From Tigriopus japonicus (lineage: Eukaryota; Arthropoda; Copepoda; Harpacticoida; Harpacticidae), in NCBI GenBank assembly GCA_010645155.1, contig CM021321.1, forward strand, positions 7,114,408-7,178,407: DNA of 64,000 nucleotides, in the 5' to 3' direction. The notes beneath the pieces are model-generated. The model worked only from the letters and a program-made list of their open reading frames with translations, did not search any database and was not told the DNA's origin. Shown here one piece after another: positions 1-14,128 of this stretch. Both the position numbers and the translations under genes were made by a program. Each line of letters opens with the position of its first letter. Positions within the stretch are counted from its first letter, which is position 1.

Positions 1-2390
1 ATTCAAAACGAGTTGGCGTCTTTAGTAGAGTATGCTTCCAATATTCAGGTTCAAAAACTTGGACCGCGTCTAATTTCTTTGGCAGCCCAATCTTGTTCAG
101 GTCCACAACCTGCTCGCAATCTCGAATTATCCATGGCGCCTGAAACGTGTGTGAATTCTTGCCGTCTAATAGATTTCGTTTTTGAACGAACGTTTGCGAT
201 AAATTCCATTGTCATTGAATTCGTTTTCCTGCCTCAAGTCTTTCGAGCTCAAACTTGACGTTCTAGACTTATTCGCACTTCATTCAAGCTTTGAACAAGC
301 CATGCAATTCGTTACTTCGTACGAAAACACATGCAACTACTAGATAAGACTATTGATTATTATCAAAACTTCACTATGAACCTTGGATTGGTTGGTCATT
401 TTTTAAGGCTAAGGCTTTGATGATTAAACCGGTCCATCAAGCTTTGGTTTTGATTGCGCAATCCCACTAGTAGTATGGTAACTGATTGAATGAGGAGATC
501 GCTAGACTCTTGGTTTGTACTAAGGTAAATCATTCTCGAGTTCTTAATGGTGTCTCCAAGAACGATGTGGCCATTAGACACAAAAATACAGCCCTCGTCC
601 TCGGCCTTGTCATGGTTAGACCAAGCTTTGTTTACTGTTTCGGAAGTGGCCTTCATTAGCCCTTTTTATCCCTCGGCCAAAGTGTGTCCCACACTTTGCT
701 GTGCACACTTTAGAGACCCAAAGAGCCCAAAGAAGTTTGCAATCAAGTCCAAAACAACATGGATATTAGGGTTTGCTACTTCTTTGTCACCTTTTTGGAT
801 TGTTGAATGTCTCGAAGACATATATTGACACTAAATTCAATAGTCGTTAAATGCTATGAATATCGGAAAAAATGCTTGGCTGAAGCTAAATGTAGCATGT
901 CTGCTTATGTTGTTGCGGCAAATCAATTTTTGCCATCAACCGAGTAAAGAGGGCGGTCCAGAAAAACATTCCAACAAGTTCAGAGTGAAAACGGTCTTTT
1001 TCAACAGCATGATTATGTTCGTGTCTTTCTCTGGCGAACAAAATAGCAATGCATTCGAAAACAGGCCCGTCATCTCTGCATTCACTATTCCAAGAGGGAT
1101 GAGACGTTCTTAGGATGTCTTTGACTTGACATCATTCAATATTGACAAAACAATGGCCTTCACATAACCTTGAGAACTGGAACCTCTCAAAGATGGACTG
1201 AACCGAATTGAAGGCTCGACCTTGGTCTGATAGTAGATGTAGCATCGCTCATAAATCTTGGTCTGGTTGGCCAACAAAATAACAGATTGAGAACTGGTAG
1301 ACATCATCTAGAATTCCTTCAGAGTTGTTGGTTGGCCTTGCTGAGAGACGCTAGTAGATCATTATGGGGCAACCCAGAACTTTTTGATGGCCCCGTTTCT
1401 CCCTGGTCTAAAAAAGCGGGGTATGGATACAGTTCCGAAGTAATAAGGTCATTGCAATTGTTGTATTCAATTTGGTTTTCTAATTAATCCGTTTTTCCTT
1501 TTACTTCGAAGCATTACATGTGAGCTGAAAAACGCCCATCTTAACTTCCTTTCATTCTAGGCCAATATCATTAGTAGAATAAACCTCTGAAGTCGTAACC
1601 AGTGAAATTATATAACGTTGATTAGACCTATCTGTTATGCTTCCGTTTCTTACATCATGTTTGAAGAGCTGAGCAACCACTTAGATCTCCGGTAACAAGA
1701 AGCAACACAGTATTCAAATGGCCTTGACTTGGGCTTTCCAAGGACGGTCTTTAAGGTCATACATTTTCATGATCACGGGAAAGTGGATTTCGAGCTCACG
1801 GAAGCACACATAAATTGCCCATATTTTGAGGCAGGGCCCTCTTTTGGCAGTTTTTCATGCGCCCAAATGGAGACGGAAGAGAAAGGCCGAAGCAAGGCCG
1901 GAATACAACTACGAACATCACCTTCCACGTACTACATACGGTACAAGTGTGACGCAATGCCCTCTCTCTCCTTGAGCTTGACAATCAAAGTGAATCACCT
2001 CTCATCCTCATCTGCCTTTTCTTCATGTACTATTCTGAAGAGGTGTAGCACTTGAGAAAGTCTCAAGAAGAATCTCTATCCACGGGAGTTCTTTTGTCTC
2101 TCGCATATTTGAGTGTCGTGTCAATAGCGACGGAATTAAAGAGGCTTGTAAGACCTTGCTTCCGTGGTTGTAGGACATTTCTTTACCACGAATCAAGGCC
2201 GTGTTATTCAGTTCTCCGAAGTGCACCGTTCAACCAGAGTCCTTCCTTTTTGAATGAGCGTGTCATTTTTGGTCTCCAAACAGAACTTTCTACCTCCACA
2301 TCACACGAACGAACTTTGAAAGGCTTCGGATACAAGGATCTAAAACTCTGTTTGTGTTGACCGCAAAGGGAAAAAGGTGTCAGCAATGCT
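1..2390. other. Upstream intergenic DNA, no gene recognised
   Basis: Reading both strands, I find only short open frames (the longest about 100 codons) without recognisable domains, and no clear exon pattern. A minus-strand frame at 396-656 has a fairly protein-like composition but matches nothing I know. This stretch probably holds the distal upstream region of the AHCYL gene. Confidence 0.5.
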
Positions 2391-2391
2391 C

Positions 2392-2400
2392 TATTTAAAA
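2392..2400 (+). promoter_or_regulatory. TATA-like box candidate upstream of the AHCYL gene
   Basis: The sequence TATTTAAAA lies here. A TCAACA initiator-like stretch follows about 25-30 bases downstream, and then comes a GC-richer segment that could be a 5'-UTR exon. This is an inference from motif spacing only. Confidence 0.25.
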
Positions 2401-2419
2401 AAACGGCATGTGCCCAAAG

Positions 2420-4685
<2,266 letters not shown>

Positions 4686-5484
4686 AAACCTTATCCTATT
4701 CGTTATTGCTTTCATTGCTCATGGTCAAATATGTTGGAGATCTTCATGGTTCGAAACGCTCCTTTCAATATTATTACTATTGGTTTCTAATTATGAGAAT
4801 GGACCCAATATTCCCATTGGGAAAAGAAAGGTCGGTAGCAGACCTACTGCAAGACTACTACACGAGAAATGCTGATAGTTAGTCTGCTTGCAAAGAGATT
4901 GAATAGGAAACAGTACCATTCTGGCATAGAAGAATCAGGATTGAAGACGTCCTATCTTGTCTTGTTTGTACCGAAGATTTCTCCATCTCTTTCGGTCTGG
5001 TTCTTTTAACATGGAACACTTTTTCCTTTGAGCATGGACCAAACAGCTTTCGTACTCTTTGTGCGTTCCTACGTCCATAAAATCCTTTTTTGTCCTTAAG
5101 GCAACAACGTTTCCTCCGAAATCACAGAAATTCTGAATAATTAGAGCGTGAATGAGTTGAGCTATAACAGAAAAAAAAGATCTGAGTAAAAGAAGCCTTT
5201 CGGCTACACGAGCAAGGGAATGGAATCTGGCTACGTGTATTTTTAGATCCTAATCGAATCATTGCCTATTACTTAACTGTCAGTCCGAGACATGTATGCT
5301 CTATTGGTAAAAGGAGTCCTTCTCGTAAGTAATCCATGTGTACATTTTTGGAAATCATTTCCACCCATGTCAAATATAAAATACAGTAAATGTCAATTAA
5401 CCTCGCCTGTGAATGCCGTCTTTTGGACTAAAAGTGATTCTCAAAACACGTTCAAAGGTTATTCAAGTCTTGTTTTCACTGAGT

Positions 5485-5490
5485 AATAAA
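5485..5490 (+). terminator. Candidate poly(A) signal for the AHCYL gene
   Basis: AATAAA lies about 800 bases after the stop codon, and no better hexamer stands out between. This would give a long 3' UTR. The assignment is tentative. Confidence 0.25.
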
Positions 5491-6477
5491 GAAGTACGTA
5501 AAGGATGATTGGCTTGAACAAAAGTTCGCTACGTTTTGAAATATTTCCACTTGTCAATATTTATTTTTAACTAATAATTTTGCCCCCATCGTGAAATATT
5601 GTGTTCAATTACTTCCAAATATGAAAAAATAGTATCCTAATCTTAGACATCAACCTTCAAAAGGAAAAAAGCTTTTGAATATATAGATAAAAACAAGAAA
5701 CTTATGCCCTTTGTATTTCTTCATTACACTTTTACGTTGAAATAGGACATTTGCAGTTCAAGTCGTTTTCTCAGGTATTGCAGTTATTATGACATCAGAA
5801 TGATTTTCACTCAGCTCATTTGTGGGAGAGTGTAAAGATTTTCTTCTTGCTTCTTTAACTTTCTTTAGAAAAATGGCTACTACCTCCTATCCAATATCGT
5901 TCTACCCAAATCCATGAGCAATGGCCTATTTGATGGTCTTGGAATGGAATAGATTGGGAGCTTCTCGCTTCTTTTCACCGCAAGGACTATTTGTTCCAAT
6001 GGGCAGAAGCTCTAGCTTAGTCTTGTCCAACAAAGGAATCCTCAAAGTCCATAGACCTCTTGGTTACATGATGACGAGGAGTGCGTCTAGCTTTGAGAAA
6101 AGGCTCCTTTTTTGAGGAAAGGCCGAGGATCATCACGATTGTGCTGACCCCATGATTTTCTGAAGACCCATATACGAGTACATTATTCTAGTAAGGCAAA
6201 ATGGCTAAAAATAGCTTTTTCATATTTTTTGGTAAGCTATGCCAAAAAGCACTGAATTTCTGGAGTGGGAGGCTAGTGATGAGAATATTGATTTCCTGTA
6301 GGATTAATTCGTTTGAGTTCTCCTGCAAACGAGACCTGGCTTGCATGCAGTAGACTACGTATTTTAAATTCCAGCTCAATCGGATGCCGGAGTGAAAAGA
6401 TATGCCTTCTCAAACTTATGAACTGAAGAGAGCATAGAGTGGATGCGTTCGTCCTTTTGAGGTAAAGCAATTACCAG

Positions 6478-6705
6478 AAAAGGGCTAGTTCATTTATTTT
6501 CGGTAAGATTTGCACTGAACTTTGAGTGAGCTAACGTTTGACCCCGACGTTTGAGTGACTGAAAAATGAAGTACGTATTCTTGTCCACATAGTCAAGGCC
6601 TCATTTGCAGAAGAACATGGTTGCTTTGTTCCTATTGGGAATCACGATTCCTCTTGTTAGCCTCTCAGTCCAGAGAAATTCAATGGTTCTTGACTCTGCT
6701 GAGAA
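6478..6705 (+). repeat. Dispersed repeat, copy A (also at about 32880-33150)
   Basis: This stretch aligns by eye with 32924-33150. Shared phrases include GGGCTAGTT, ATTTGCACT, CAGAAGAA and TTGCTTTGTTCCTA, in the same order and orientation. Neither copy contains a recognisable coding frame. The type of element is unknown. Confidence 0.6.
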
Positions 6706-7439
6706 ACGTAACCACTTCGTTTCCGTCAAGCCAACTTCTATCAATACCTTTAAAAGCACGTAACATTTTATTGTAAAAACAAGTTTAGATATTTTTCTTG
6801 AGACCATCTTCCTAATTTTATCCGCTTTAATGATGGTCCTGAAAAACCATTCGACCCGTCGAGTTTCGGTACCAAGTTTGTGTACTCTTTAGTTCCAGTT
6901 TACCACCCTTTTGTTTAGCATGTCTCTTTGAGAGCGACGTTGAGAAAATGGAAAGCTCAAAACTGTCAGTTTAATTTTAATTGCCTGCTTGTTGAAGTTT
7001 TTTCTTGTTCTGTTCCTGAGAAGAACAACATATACTCTTTAGCCTTAGGATGAAATTTGGTTGAGACCAAAGAAACATGAAATCATCTACATTTTGTTGA
7101 AACAAAGCTCACTTTGCTGGGAAAATTGCATTTTTCCTTCCAACAATTGTCCTTAAAATATTTTTGATTATGTGAAACCAACACATCTCAACAAAAAGCA
7201 AACCAGTTTTCGTTTACCTGAAAAGTTCCCTTTTGCCTCAATTGAGGCAAAATTTCTCAACAAAGTAAGCACTTCTTCCCTTAAAAGTTTAAAAATTGCT
7301 GGATTTAAATATGCATTTCTTTGTTAAGCCAAAGATCACTTTGACTATCACGACTACTTCACTGGATCATTCCCCGTCAGTAAGATGAGGTACACTGAAT
7401 TGTGCGTTTGAGTTGTTTTTGTAAAGATACGATTCATTC

Positions 7440-7517
7440 ATAGGGCAATAAAGTGCTTGGTAGGGCAATAAAATGATTTGTCGGGAAATAAGGTAAGTTG
7501 TCGGGAAATAATAATTT
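7440..7517 (+). repeat. Short minisatellite, about 20-23-bp unit
   Basis: About four imperfect units of the form GTAGGGCAATAAA / GTCGGGAAATAA follow one another head to tail. No gene is associated with it. Confidence 0.6.
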
Positions 7518-7635
7518 GGACCTGGCCTCTTCTGGCTTGGAGGAAGTCTCACAAAAGGAAAAGGCGGTCAATAAAATATGTTAAGAACAGAGTCAAGGAC
7601 TTCAAACTTTAGTCAACATTTTTTCTTGGTTTGCA

Positions 7636-7700
7636 GATTTTTGATACTGCTACAAGGAATGCAATTTCCTGTAAAAAAAGTTAATCATTAATCAAATAAA
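7636..7700 (+). repeat. Fragment related to the 32.9-kb dispersed repeat
   Basis: The phrase GATACTGCTACAAGGAAT followed by TTTCCTGTAAA matches 32894-32925 (ATACCGCTACAAGGAGT, then TTCCCTGTAAA). It appears to be the leading portion of the same repeat that is seen at 6478 without this part. Confidence 0.45.
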
Positions 7701-7789
7701 TATTTTTATGATATTTCATCTACCAACAAGTTATTGCTGGCTAATGTGGGCAACCCTTGAAAAGTGGGTTGATATAGTATAATGTTAAA

Positions 7790-8263
7790 AAAATTATCCA
7801 ACCCTGATTTAAAAAAGCTGTTAGAGGATCAGCTTCTACATATTTCCAACGAAGACTAATGGGCAAAAGATTTAACGATAAAGGAGCCTGGTCAAGAAGA
7901 GAGGAGGACTTCATTGTTCAAACTAGCCTGGAATCCTTGGGATTTGGTGGTGCTCTCAAAGCACAAGTAAAACCTCTATGGCCGCTATATCTGAACACAA
8001 ATCCTGGGTTGGGACAGAAACCATGAATGTTCTTGAAGACATGCAGTTTCAGATACCTTTCATACCTTCTCTGAATACTGTACAGTCCTGACTTCTGTAG
8101 TCTCTCCCATTATGAGAGCTCTCTCATTCCTATGATGTTCTGAGTGAAACATCTTTGGACCTGCTCAACCTTTTGCAAACCTCCCAACCTCATTGGAGCC
8201 CAAATGGGCAAGGCATATTCAAAATGAGGCTGAACAATCGACTTAAAGAGTTAGCATCATAAC
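7790..8263 (-). mobile_element. Decayed LINE (non-LTR retrotransposon) reverse-transcriptase C-terminal fragment, 3' part
   Basis: On the minus strand, from about 8250 downward, the translation contains VQPHFEYALPIWAP, LQKVEQVQRCFT, IIGMREL and an ERLQKSGLYSIQRRYER stretch. This is the conserved tail after the RT domain in Jockey/RTE/CR1-type LINEs: a P-x-x-EYA-x-P-x-W motif, then a VQRxxT motif, then MREL-x-x-ERL. A stop interrupts it after MRELS and a small deletion breaks the frame near 8243. The 5' continuation is across the hAT insertion, at 9417-9510. It is a dead 5'-truncated copy. Confidence 0.75.
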
Positions 8264-9416
8264 TAGGGACGTGCAAATAGTGTAAAAAGATTTTTGGTAA
8301 CATAAACCCATTTTTCTGCACTTTTGCACTTTTCACCTTTATTTGCACTTTTTATTTACGTTTTTGGCCAAAATTGACAAATCATTAAGAAAATATAGTG
8401 GCTTTTGAAAGAATTTTTAGTTTCAAGATCAAATTTTGAACTAGTCGAAAAAGCTTGCATTTGCAATCAACCATTCTTAGCACCTTGAAGAAATATGTGC
8501 ATTTCAGACGCAAACCTCACACTTTATTCACCATCTTGGCTTTAACTATAACATCCTGTTTACTAAACTAAAAATTAGACAAAAGAATCTCATTCCATGC
8601 AACCAACAAATAGCAAACCTAAAGAATGTTATGGTAATGGAGGGATCTACAAACGATATAGATGTGATGATACAATGAATGCCACATTTGAAATTGAGTT
8701 CTGGTAATTAGGCCTTGGGCCAAATATTGAAGTAATGTCACTAAAAACATGCTTAAAACACATTTAGGACTATTTTCTTTGATGCAATTGTTAGGCACAC
8801 ATGGGTATTTTTCTGTTCAATTTTCAATGTCTATTTTTGAACAACTTGAAGGACAAAAACGGAGTGATGTAAAGCCATATAAAACAATTGCTAAACATAT
8901 TTCGCTAATACTTTAGGTACATACATCCATGAGACCACCTTAGGAATGAAAAATTCAGAAGATGGTTGACTAGAGTATTTTTCATGACTTTACATACTTT
9001 TTGCTAGTGACTTAATTAATAGAACTCTATTACTTGTGCAGCATTGTCTCTTCACCTCAAACTAGTCTCAAATGTCTTTAGAACTTGTAAATGACTTCTC
9101 CTGCTCAATTAGGAGCCGTGGGTACTCCATGAATGACGTTTTAAGTCCAAATGCAAGTTATTTGCTCTTTTTTGACATTTCTTTGCTCTTTTTTGACATT
9201 TATTTGCTCTTTTCTGACACTTATTTGCTCTTTTCTGACACTTATTTGCTCTTTTTGACATTTATTTGCTCTTTTTTCGACATTTATTTGCTCTTTTTGA
9301 CATTTATTTGCACTTTCAACATTTTTTTGCACTTTGTTTTGCACTTTTGGGCACATTTTTTTGCAACTTTTGGTAACTAAAAGGGTAAGATTATTTGCAC
9401 TTTCTGCCCGTCCCTA
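8264..9416. mobile_element. Non-autonomous hAT-type element, 1153 bp
   Basis: The element begins TAGGGACGTGCAAATAG and ends in the near-inverse CTTTCTGCCCGTCCCTA. It is flanked on both sides by the 8-bp direct repeat ATCATAAC (8256-8263 and 9417-9424). Eight-base target duplications and short TIRs with a GGG core are hAT hallmarks. Both ends are rich in TTTGCACTTTT motifs and share TTTTTGGTAAC/TTTTGGTAACTAAAA subterminally. No transposase frame is present, so it would need a helper. It interrupts a LINE fragment that reads through once the element is removed. Confidence 0.85.
9158..9315 (+). repeat. Minisatellite inside the hAT element, about 21-bp unit
   Basis: Seven to eight head-to-tail units of the form TTTGCTCTTTTTTGACATTTA with small length and base changes. 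The units are contiguous. They seem to have grown out of the TTTGCACTTTT subterminal motif of the element. Confidence 0.8.
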
Positions 9417-9510
9417 ATCATAACACTATCTCTGGACTTGAAAGTGTGATAGATCCAGCAACACGTTTGAAATGCCTTTCCTACCTTTTTTCAACTATCC
9501 GCCCCTTTAT
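9417..9510 (-). mobile_element. LINE reverse-transcriptase fragment, 5' part, beyond the hAT insertion
   Basis: The minus-strand translation reads KVGKAFQTCCWIYHTFKSRD, then VMMLTL. It joins the frame that continues at 8255 (KSIVQPHFEYA) after removing 8264-9416 and one target repeat. This is the expected order in LINE proteins (W-I-x-R-T-F-x-S-R-D-x-x-x-M-L-T-L-x-K-S). It supports a hAT insertion into an already present LINE copy. Confidence 0.7.
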
Positions 9511-9679
9511 AATAAATCTTATGTAAGCACAAGTAGGTCAACTTTTAATGTATGCCACTTTAACAAGGTATAAAAAAGATGCATTTTTTTTGCAATTGAT
9601 GTTTCCATTACATTAATATTGTTTCATTAAAAGGGGAAATAAACAAATGGTAAATTGTGCATGGTTTAATTGATTTAAG

Positions 9680-10110
9680 ACTCAAGGTTCTATGGGAGTG
9701 ATTACCGTATTAATTTACATTACTTGGTGCCATTAGCAGTCTAGGCTTGCCAAAAATTGTCTGAGTTTTCGAAAAATGTTGCATATAAGACCAATGGCAT
9801 GGATTATGTATGTTGAAGAGATTGCAGAGTAAGCACAAAACACTAGAAGAAATTGGAAACGTCCAAATAAACAAATGATTTCCTTTCATGTTTAGTTGCC
9901 ACAAGAACATGTATGTCTTTTCTGGCCATTTGTTTATTCCAAGACAGGCGTTCCTGATTCAAAAATTCGTAAGCGCCCCTTCAATATATGTATCAAAACA
10001 AATACAAGCAATAAAACATAATTATTTTTCGGAAAATGTCAAGATTGCCCTTCCAACTTCAAATTGTGCAGCTGAGAAAGGCATTGTTGCAACAACTTGG
10101 TTTTAATCTT
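9680..10110 (+). repeat. Interspersed repeat, copy A (also at 30205-30640)
   Basis: About 430 bp aligns with 30205-30640 in the same orientation. Anchors include TATGGGAG-GATTACC, CCATTAGCAGT, CAATGGCATGG, GGCCAT, TTCCTGATTCAAAAATTCG, CAACTTCAA-TTGTGCAG and GAGAAAGG-ATTGTTGCAA. Copy B keeps an open frame beginning MSGIPDSKIRKN that is broken here. It looks like a fragment of a mobile element of unknown class. Confidence 0.6.
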
Positions 10111-10583
10111 CCTTTAATCTAACTTTCAAGTTCAACAGAAACACACGTCGTCTGAACTTTTTTTCTGCCAATATAAGTGTGGCGAAATCTGACAAAATGC
10201 TGCAAAAGATAAAAATCAAATATCAAAACAAAAAGATCTATCATCCATACTCATGTGAAATTAAGTGAAGAATATACTATTGCATTATATGTCCTTGTGT
10301 AAAACGTTAAAAATTTGAACGTACAATAATGCAATCATGGCAATAGCACTATTTTAAATCTCTGGGTTTGGTCAATTTTTCAAGGTTTACCAAATCTGAC
10401 AACGTTATTTATGACAGTCTTCCATGGATGTCAACCATTCCAGAATGGCTCCACTTGTGACTAGTTGATGATGACTAGAGATGGCTATGATGTGAAACAA
10501 GTGGAGTTTTCCTGAACTTTTTGGCACAGAAACAAGAAAACATGAGTATGTCAGACGTTTTAACTTTTCGAGAGCATCAACAC

Positions 10584-10825
10584 CAGGGCTGCCAGATGGC
10601 GGTTTGGCCCGCCAGATTTTGTTGTTTCTGGCGGTTTGAGGCCTCGTCTGGCGGCGAGATTTTTTATTTGGCGGGACGGAAAAATCTGGCGGTATTCTGG
10701 CGGTTTACGTTACAGTCTGGCGTTGGGAAATATCTGTTTGGCGAGGAAGAACATTTTGACAAGTTTCTGGCGGTATTTAACTGAAAATCGTGAAATTTGG
10801 CGTATTTTCTTTGATTTGTAGGATT
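10584..10825 (+). mobile_element. Candidate DNA-transposon terminus with an array of TGGCG motifs
   Basis: The stretch starts with CAGGGCTGCCAGATGGCGG. About 235 bp then contain roughly ten TGGCG motifs, mostly as TCTGGCGG(T), at irregular spacing. A terminal CAGGG followed by many copies of a short subterminal motif is typical of hAT-like ends, where transposase binds. I could not find a matching right end (TGGCAGCCCTG) or a target duplication in the window. The same first 11 bases recur at 18236. Confidence 0.5.
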
Positions 10826-12800
10826 AGTAGAAAACAGTAGTGTCACACTGTTCTAGCAGAATTCAGCATAACAGCTAGAGCTCAAAGTTACAGCATTAGT
10901 TACAGAAAATAATGTGACCATTTTTGGCTCATCTCTTTCGTTTTTCTCTTTTTTATGCTAACTTTCCTGCAATTTCAGATAAACAACCAAAAGTAGTGCT
11001 TATAATAATCATCACTTATACGAAGGTGGACAAAAAAAATGGTTAAAATAGAGCTATCAAGTATTTTTGGGCGCGATTGCCGTACCGTGATAATTTCTAC
11101 ATCGAGAGCTGCTTTCATACAAGAAGACGTTTTGAACTGATAGTAATGTTCGTTTAGGTGTAAAAAGTATTTTCATCAAGAGGTATTTATTCATTTTTCG
11201 AGTTCTATTTTTTCCAGCATTGAGTGTATTTCAGGATCAAAACCGAGCTTGTGCAAAGTTCGCAGATCGAAACACAATAAATTCAAAAGTCCAGATTTCC
11301 CAAGGAACATTGCTTCCATCTTTTTCTTCACACATACAGTATAGTTCTTCGTTTTCGTGATTTCCCCAAGTCAGCTTTCCCAAGAGACGCCTTACCTTCG
11401 ATAGATTCCTAGGCAGCCTTCAAGGCCACCAACTAGACCAATGTTTGTGAAGCTCAAAGGCTTACATCAAATTAGCCTCTTGGAGCTACAAATAGTGTAA
11501 GAGCAAGATCCAGAAATAATACTAGGATTGTCGACCTTTGAACCCCGTTTTATCTGATTGCTATTTAGATTTCTTCAGGATTATTTTCACCGTAATTAGA
11601 AGTAAACTGTCAAAATTACAAAGAAAACAAAACTAAACATACTCATCTTTTTTGAAGCGGTTTTGTCGGTGATGAAGTAAAGAGGGGAACGTTTAGCAAA
11701 TAAAAACAATAAATTTCCTATTGCTTGTGCGATTGGACCATTAAATTAAATCCAAGAAGTGCAAAATGAAGCATAGGACGAAGAAAGAGCCACTGCACTG
11801 CATGAGGGACCACAAGACCTGTTTTTTTCTATTTTGGGAGATCCTCGGATGTTTTTTCCCCTTTTAACCTCAAGTTCGTGGTTTTCTGCTTTTTCTTTGG
11901 CCTTTGGGACCTTTATTACCCAGTATTTCAACCTTTCTACTTTGAGCTAAATTGATTGCTAGGACTCGGAAAGCTTTACATTTTTTTAGTTTTGTAGGTG
12001 CAATTATTTTCGGCCACAGGTTCAAAGGAATCAATTTATTCATTAAAACAAGCGTTGCTAGGTCGAACGTCAAATGACTTATATGAAATAGCTGGAGCAG
12101 GAGTCGGCAACTGCTTCTGGGTTAAGGAGACCATACTGTTGCTGGTAGGTTCATAGACCCACAAATTAACGATCAAAGGGCTCTGGGCCCACGAGTGCCC
12201 AGATTTACTATCTAATTAAGTAGTCTAAAACAAAATGAAAGAGGAGCCACACATAGTTTTTTGCTAATTAAGAAAACAACATAGATATTATTGAAAAGCT
12301 TCCTGCACGCCAACTTTTATTTGTTTAACGAACCCTTCTAAATTTAGAGATACTTGAGAAAAGTAGAATGTACTGAGAAGGGAAACAGTTTTCCGATATT
12401 TTACATCTTGAAGAGATTCTGTCCTATTTTGGAAAACGCGGATCCGATCTGAGAGATTTTGTTAATGTTCCGAGGTCATCTCCATAATCCCAATGAATTC
12501 CTTTCTTTTTCCTTCTCAGGCTCCCACTTTGTTAACACGTTATCCTTACAGTTCGTAGGAAGCATGTAGGAGGTGATTCTCCAACAGCACAACACACCTT
12601 TTACTGATATTTTTGTCTTTACTTTGATAAATAAATACCTTGCAATAACACATGGGCAATTGAAGTTACTCAGACGTATGGATTTCAACTCGGTTGTTTT
12701 CGGTGGAAACTTTCAGTTTGGTTTAGGAGCCCATTCTGTCCATCACAACTTCAATTTAAAAAAAAGCAGGTTACTTATCACGAGTTAATCTTCAATGGCC
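10826..12800. other. Intergenic DNA, nothing recognised
   Basis: AT-rich sequence with only short frames, none carrying a recognisable domain. No inverted repeats were noticed. Confidence 0.5.
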
Positions 12801-12821
12801 TTAAGGCTTTTTCTTCCTTCT

Positions 12822-12827
12822 TTTATT
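12822..12827 (-). terminator. Candidate poly(A) signal of the tetraspanin gene
   Basis: TTTATT on the plus strand is AATAAA on the minus strand. It lies 241 bases past the tetraspanin stop codon at a normal 3'-UTR distance. Confidence 0.45.
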
Positions 12828-13067
12828 TTCTTCCTATTTCGAGTGAGATTTCGTTCCCATTAATAAAAAAGAGCCCTCGAATAAGGCACAAGAAATTGAC
12901 ATAAATAGACCAGAAGATAATCAATAGACACATTGTCGAGGGTTCAAGTGACAAAGAGAGCTCCTTTTGTGTGAGGTTTTTGGCATTTCAATCATCTTGG
13001 GAGACAGGAGTTCGTGAGACGCATAAAAGACTTTGAATCGATAGAAGATCTGGTTCCACTTCAAGGA

Positions 13068-14109
13068 CTAGACATAGTTGGCACGCCTCTTCATGTTCCC
13101 AGCCAACATACAAGACACAAGCACGCCCAAGATCTGTAACACGACGATTCCGATGGCGATGCCGCCCACCACACTGATATTCTCCTCCACAAAGAGCTCC
13201 AACTTCTTCAGACATCCTTCTTGATAGATATTATTCAAATCGCCCGTTCCATCCAACATCCCATTCCCACATTCTCTGGTGGGTGGAATAGCTTTACAAC
13301 ATGAGGCAGGGACATTGGCGCCCTGTGAGAAGGTGGCATTTTTCCAATTCTCATAACTGGTCACTCCGCAGCAATTGAAATCGCTTTGGATAACGGTCCA
13401 CGTGTTGGTCACTCCGGCATAAGGAGAATTGGGATCGTCGCTGTAGTTCTTCAGTCCTTCGATCATTTTCCGATTAATCTCATCATGAGCTTGTCCTCGG
13501 AAAACATACACAGCAATGGCCAAACCAATCTGTGGTATTGAAAAAGAGGAAGATTAGATCCACGGTCTTTGGGATCGATATCGCTTCAGATACCATGATT
13601 ATATTGAAATACGAGCCTCCCAATATTGGAATCGAAGGGTCAGCTGGGCACAAAAATTAGATGGCTTTACTTTTCATGGTCAAAATTAGCTCCAAGGAAG
13701 GGTCATTGATATTTAAGCCCCAAAAATACTTTCCAATCAGAACTTGAGGGGAGAGGTCGTCAATCTTTCAGGACCAATTTCCAATTATAGAAAGGGGAAC
13801 AAATGAGAATGGAACTCGTACCTCGGTGATGATCACAACAGCTAAGAGGATGGCAAAGGTATACATCATGCAATAGCTTTCGGTACAAGCTCCACAGCAA
13901 CCAAAAAATCCGACCACGAGGATAACCACGCCCACCACTATGAATACGGTTTGTGAGGTCAGATAGGAGTCATCCAGAAAATTCAGGTATTGGTTCATTT
14001 CGATGTGCACATAAGCTCCCATGACAATCAGGGCCACGCCCGTCATGAAGAGGAAGAAATTGAAGATGAAGATAATGTACTTCAACATGCTATCACAACA
14101 ATTATCCAT
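13068..14109 (-). CDS. Tetraspanin (CD9/CD63-like), two coding exons
   Basis: The coding sequence joins 14109-13822 and 13529-13068, with donor GAG|GTACGA and acceptor CCACAG|ATTGG in phase 0, to give 249 residues. Tetraspanins are four-pass membrane proteins that organise membrane microdomains with integrins and other partners. Seen here: N-terminal MDNCCDSMLKY with juxtamembrane Cys4/Cys5 (likely palmitoylation sites); TM1 about 11-33; a small loop; TM2 about 52-73, ending GCCGAC; TM3 about 82-106; a large extracellular loop with the diagnostic CCG (149-151), a PASCC motif (170-174) and further Cys183 and Cys202; TM4 about 216-238; and the tail GNMKRRANYV. An acceptor at about 14128 (TTTCAG) points to a 5'-UTR intron just upstream. 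The length is normal for the family. I cannot name the orthologue. Confidence 0.93.
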
Positions 14110-14128
14110 GTTGAAAGATCGATGGCTC

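Larger units (their letters stand above)
4686..7435. other. 3' flank and intergenic DNA
   Basis: Contains the probable AHCYL 3' UTR and AT-rich DNA. No gene is recognised. A dispersed repeat occupies about 6478-6705 and is listed separately. Confidence 0.5.

Noticed and set aside
9158..9315. CRISPR-like regular direct repeats
   Set aside because: The units are contiguous with no spacers, lie inside a transposon in a eukaryotic genome, and have no cas genes.
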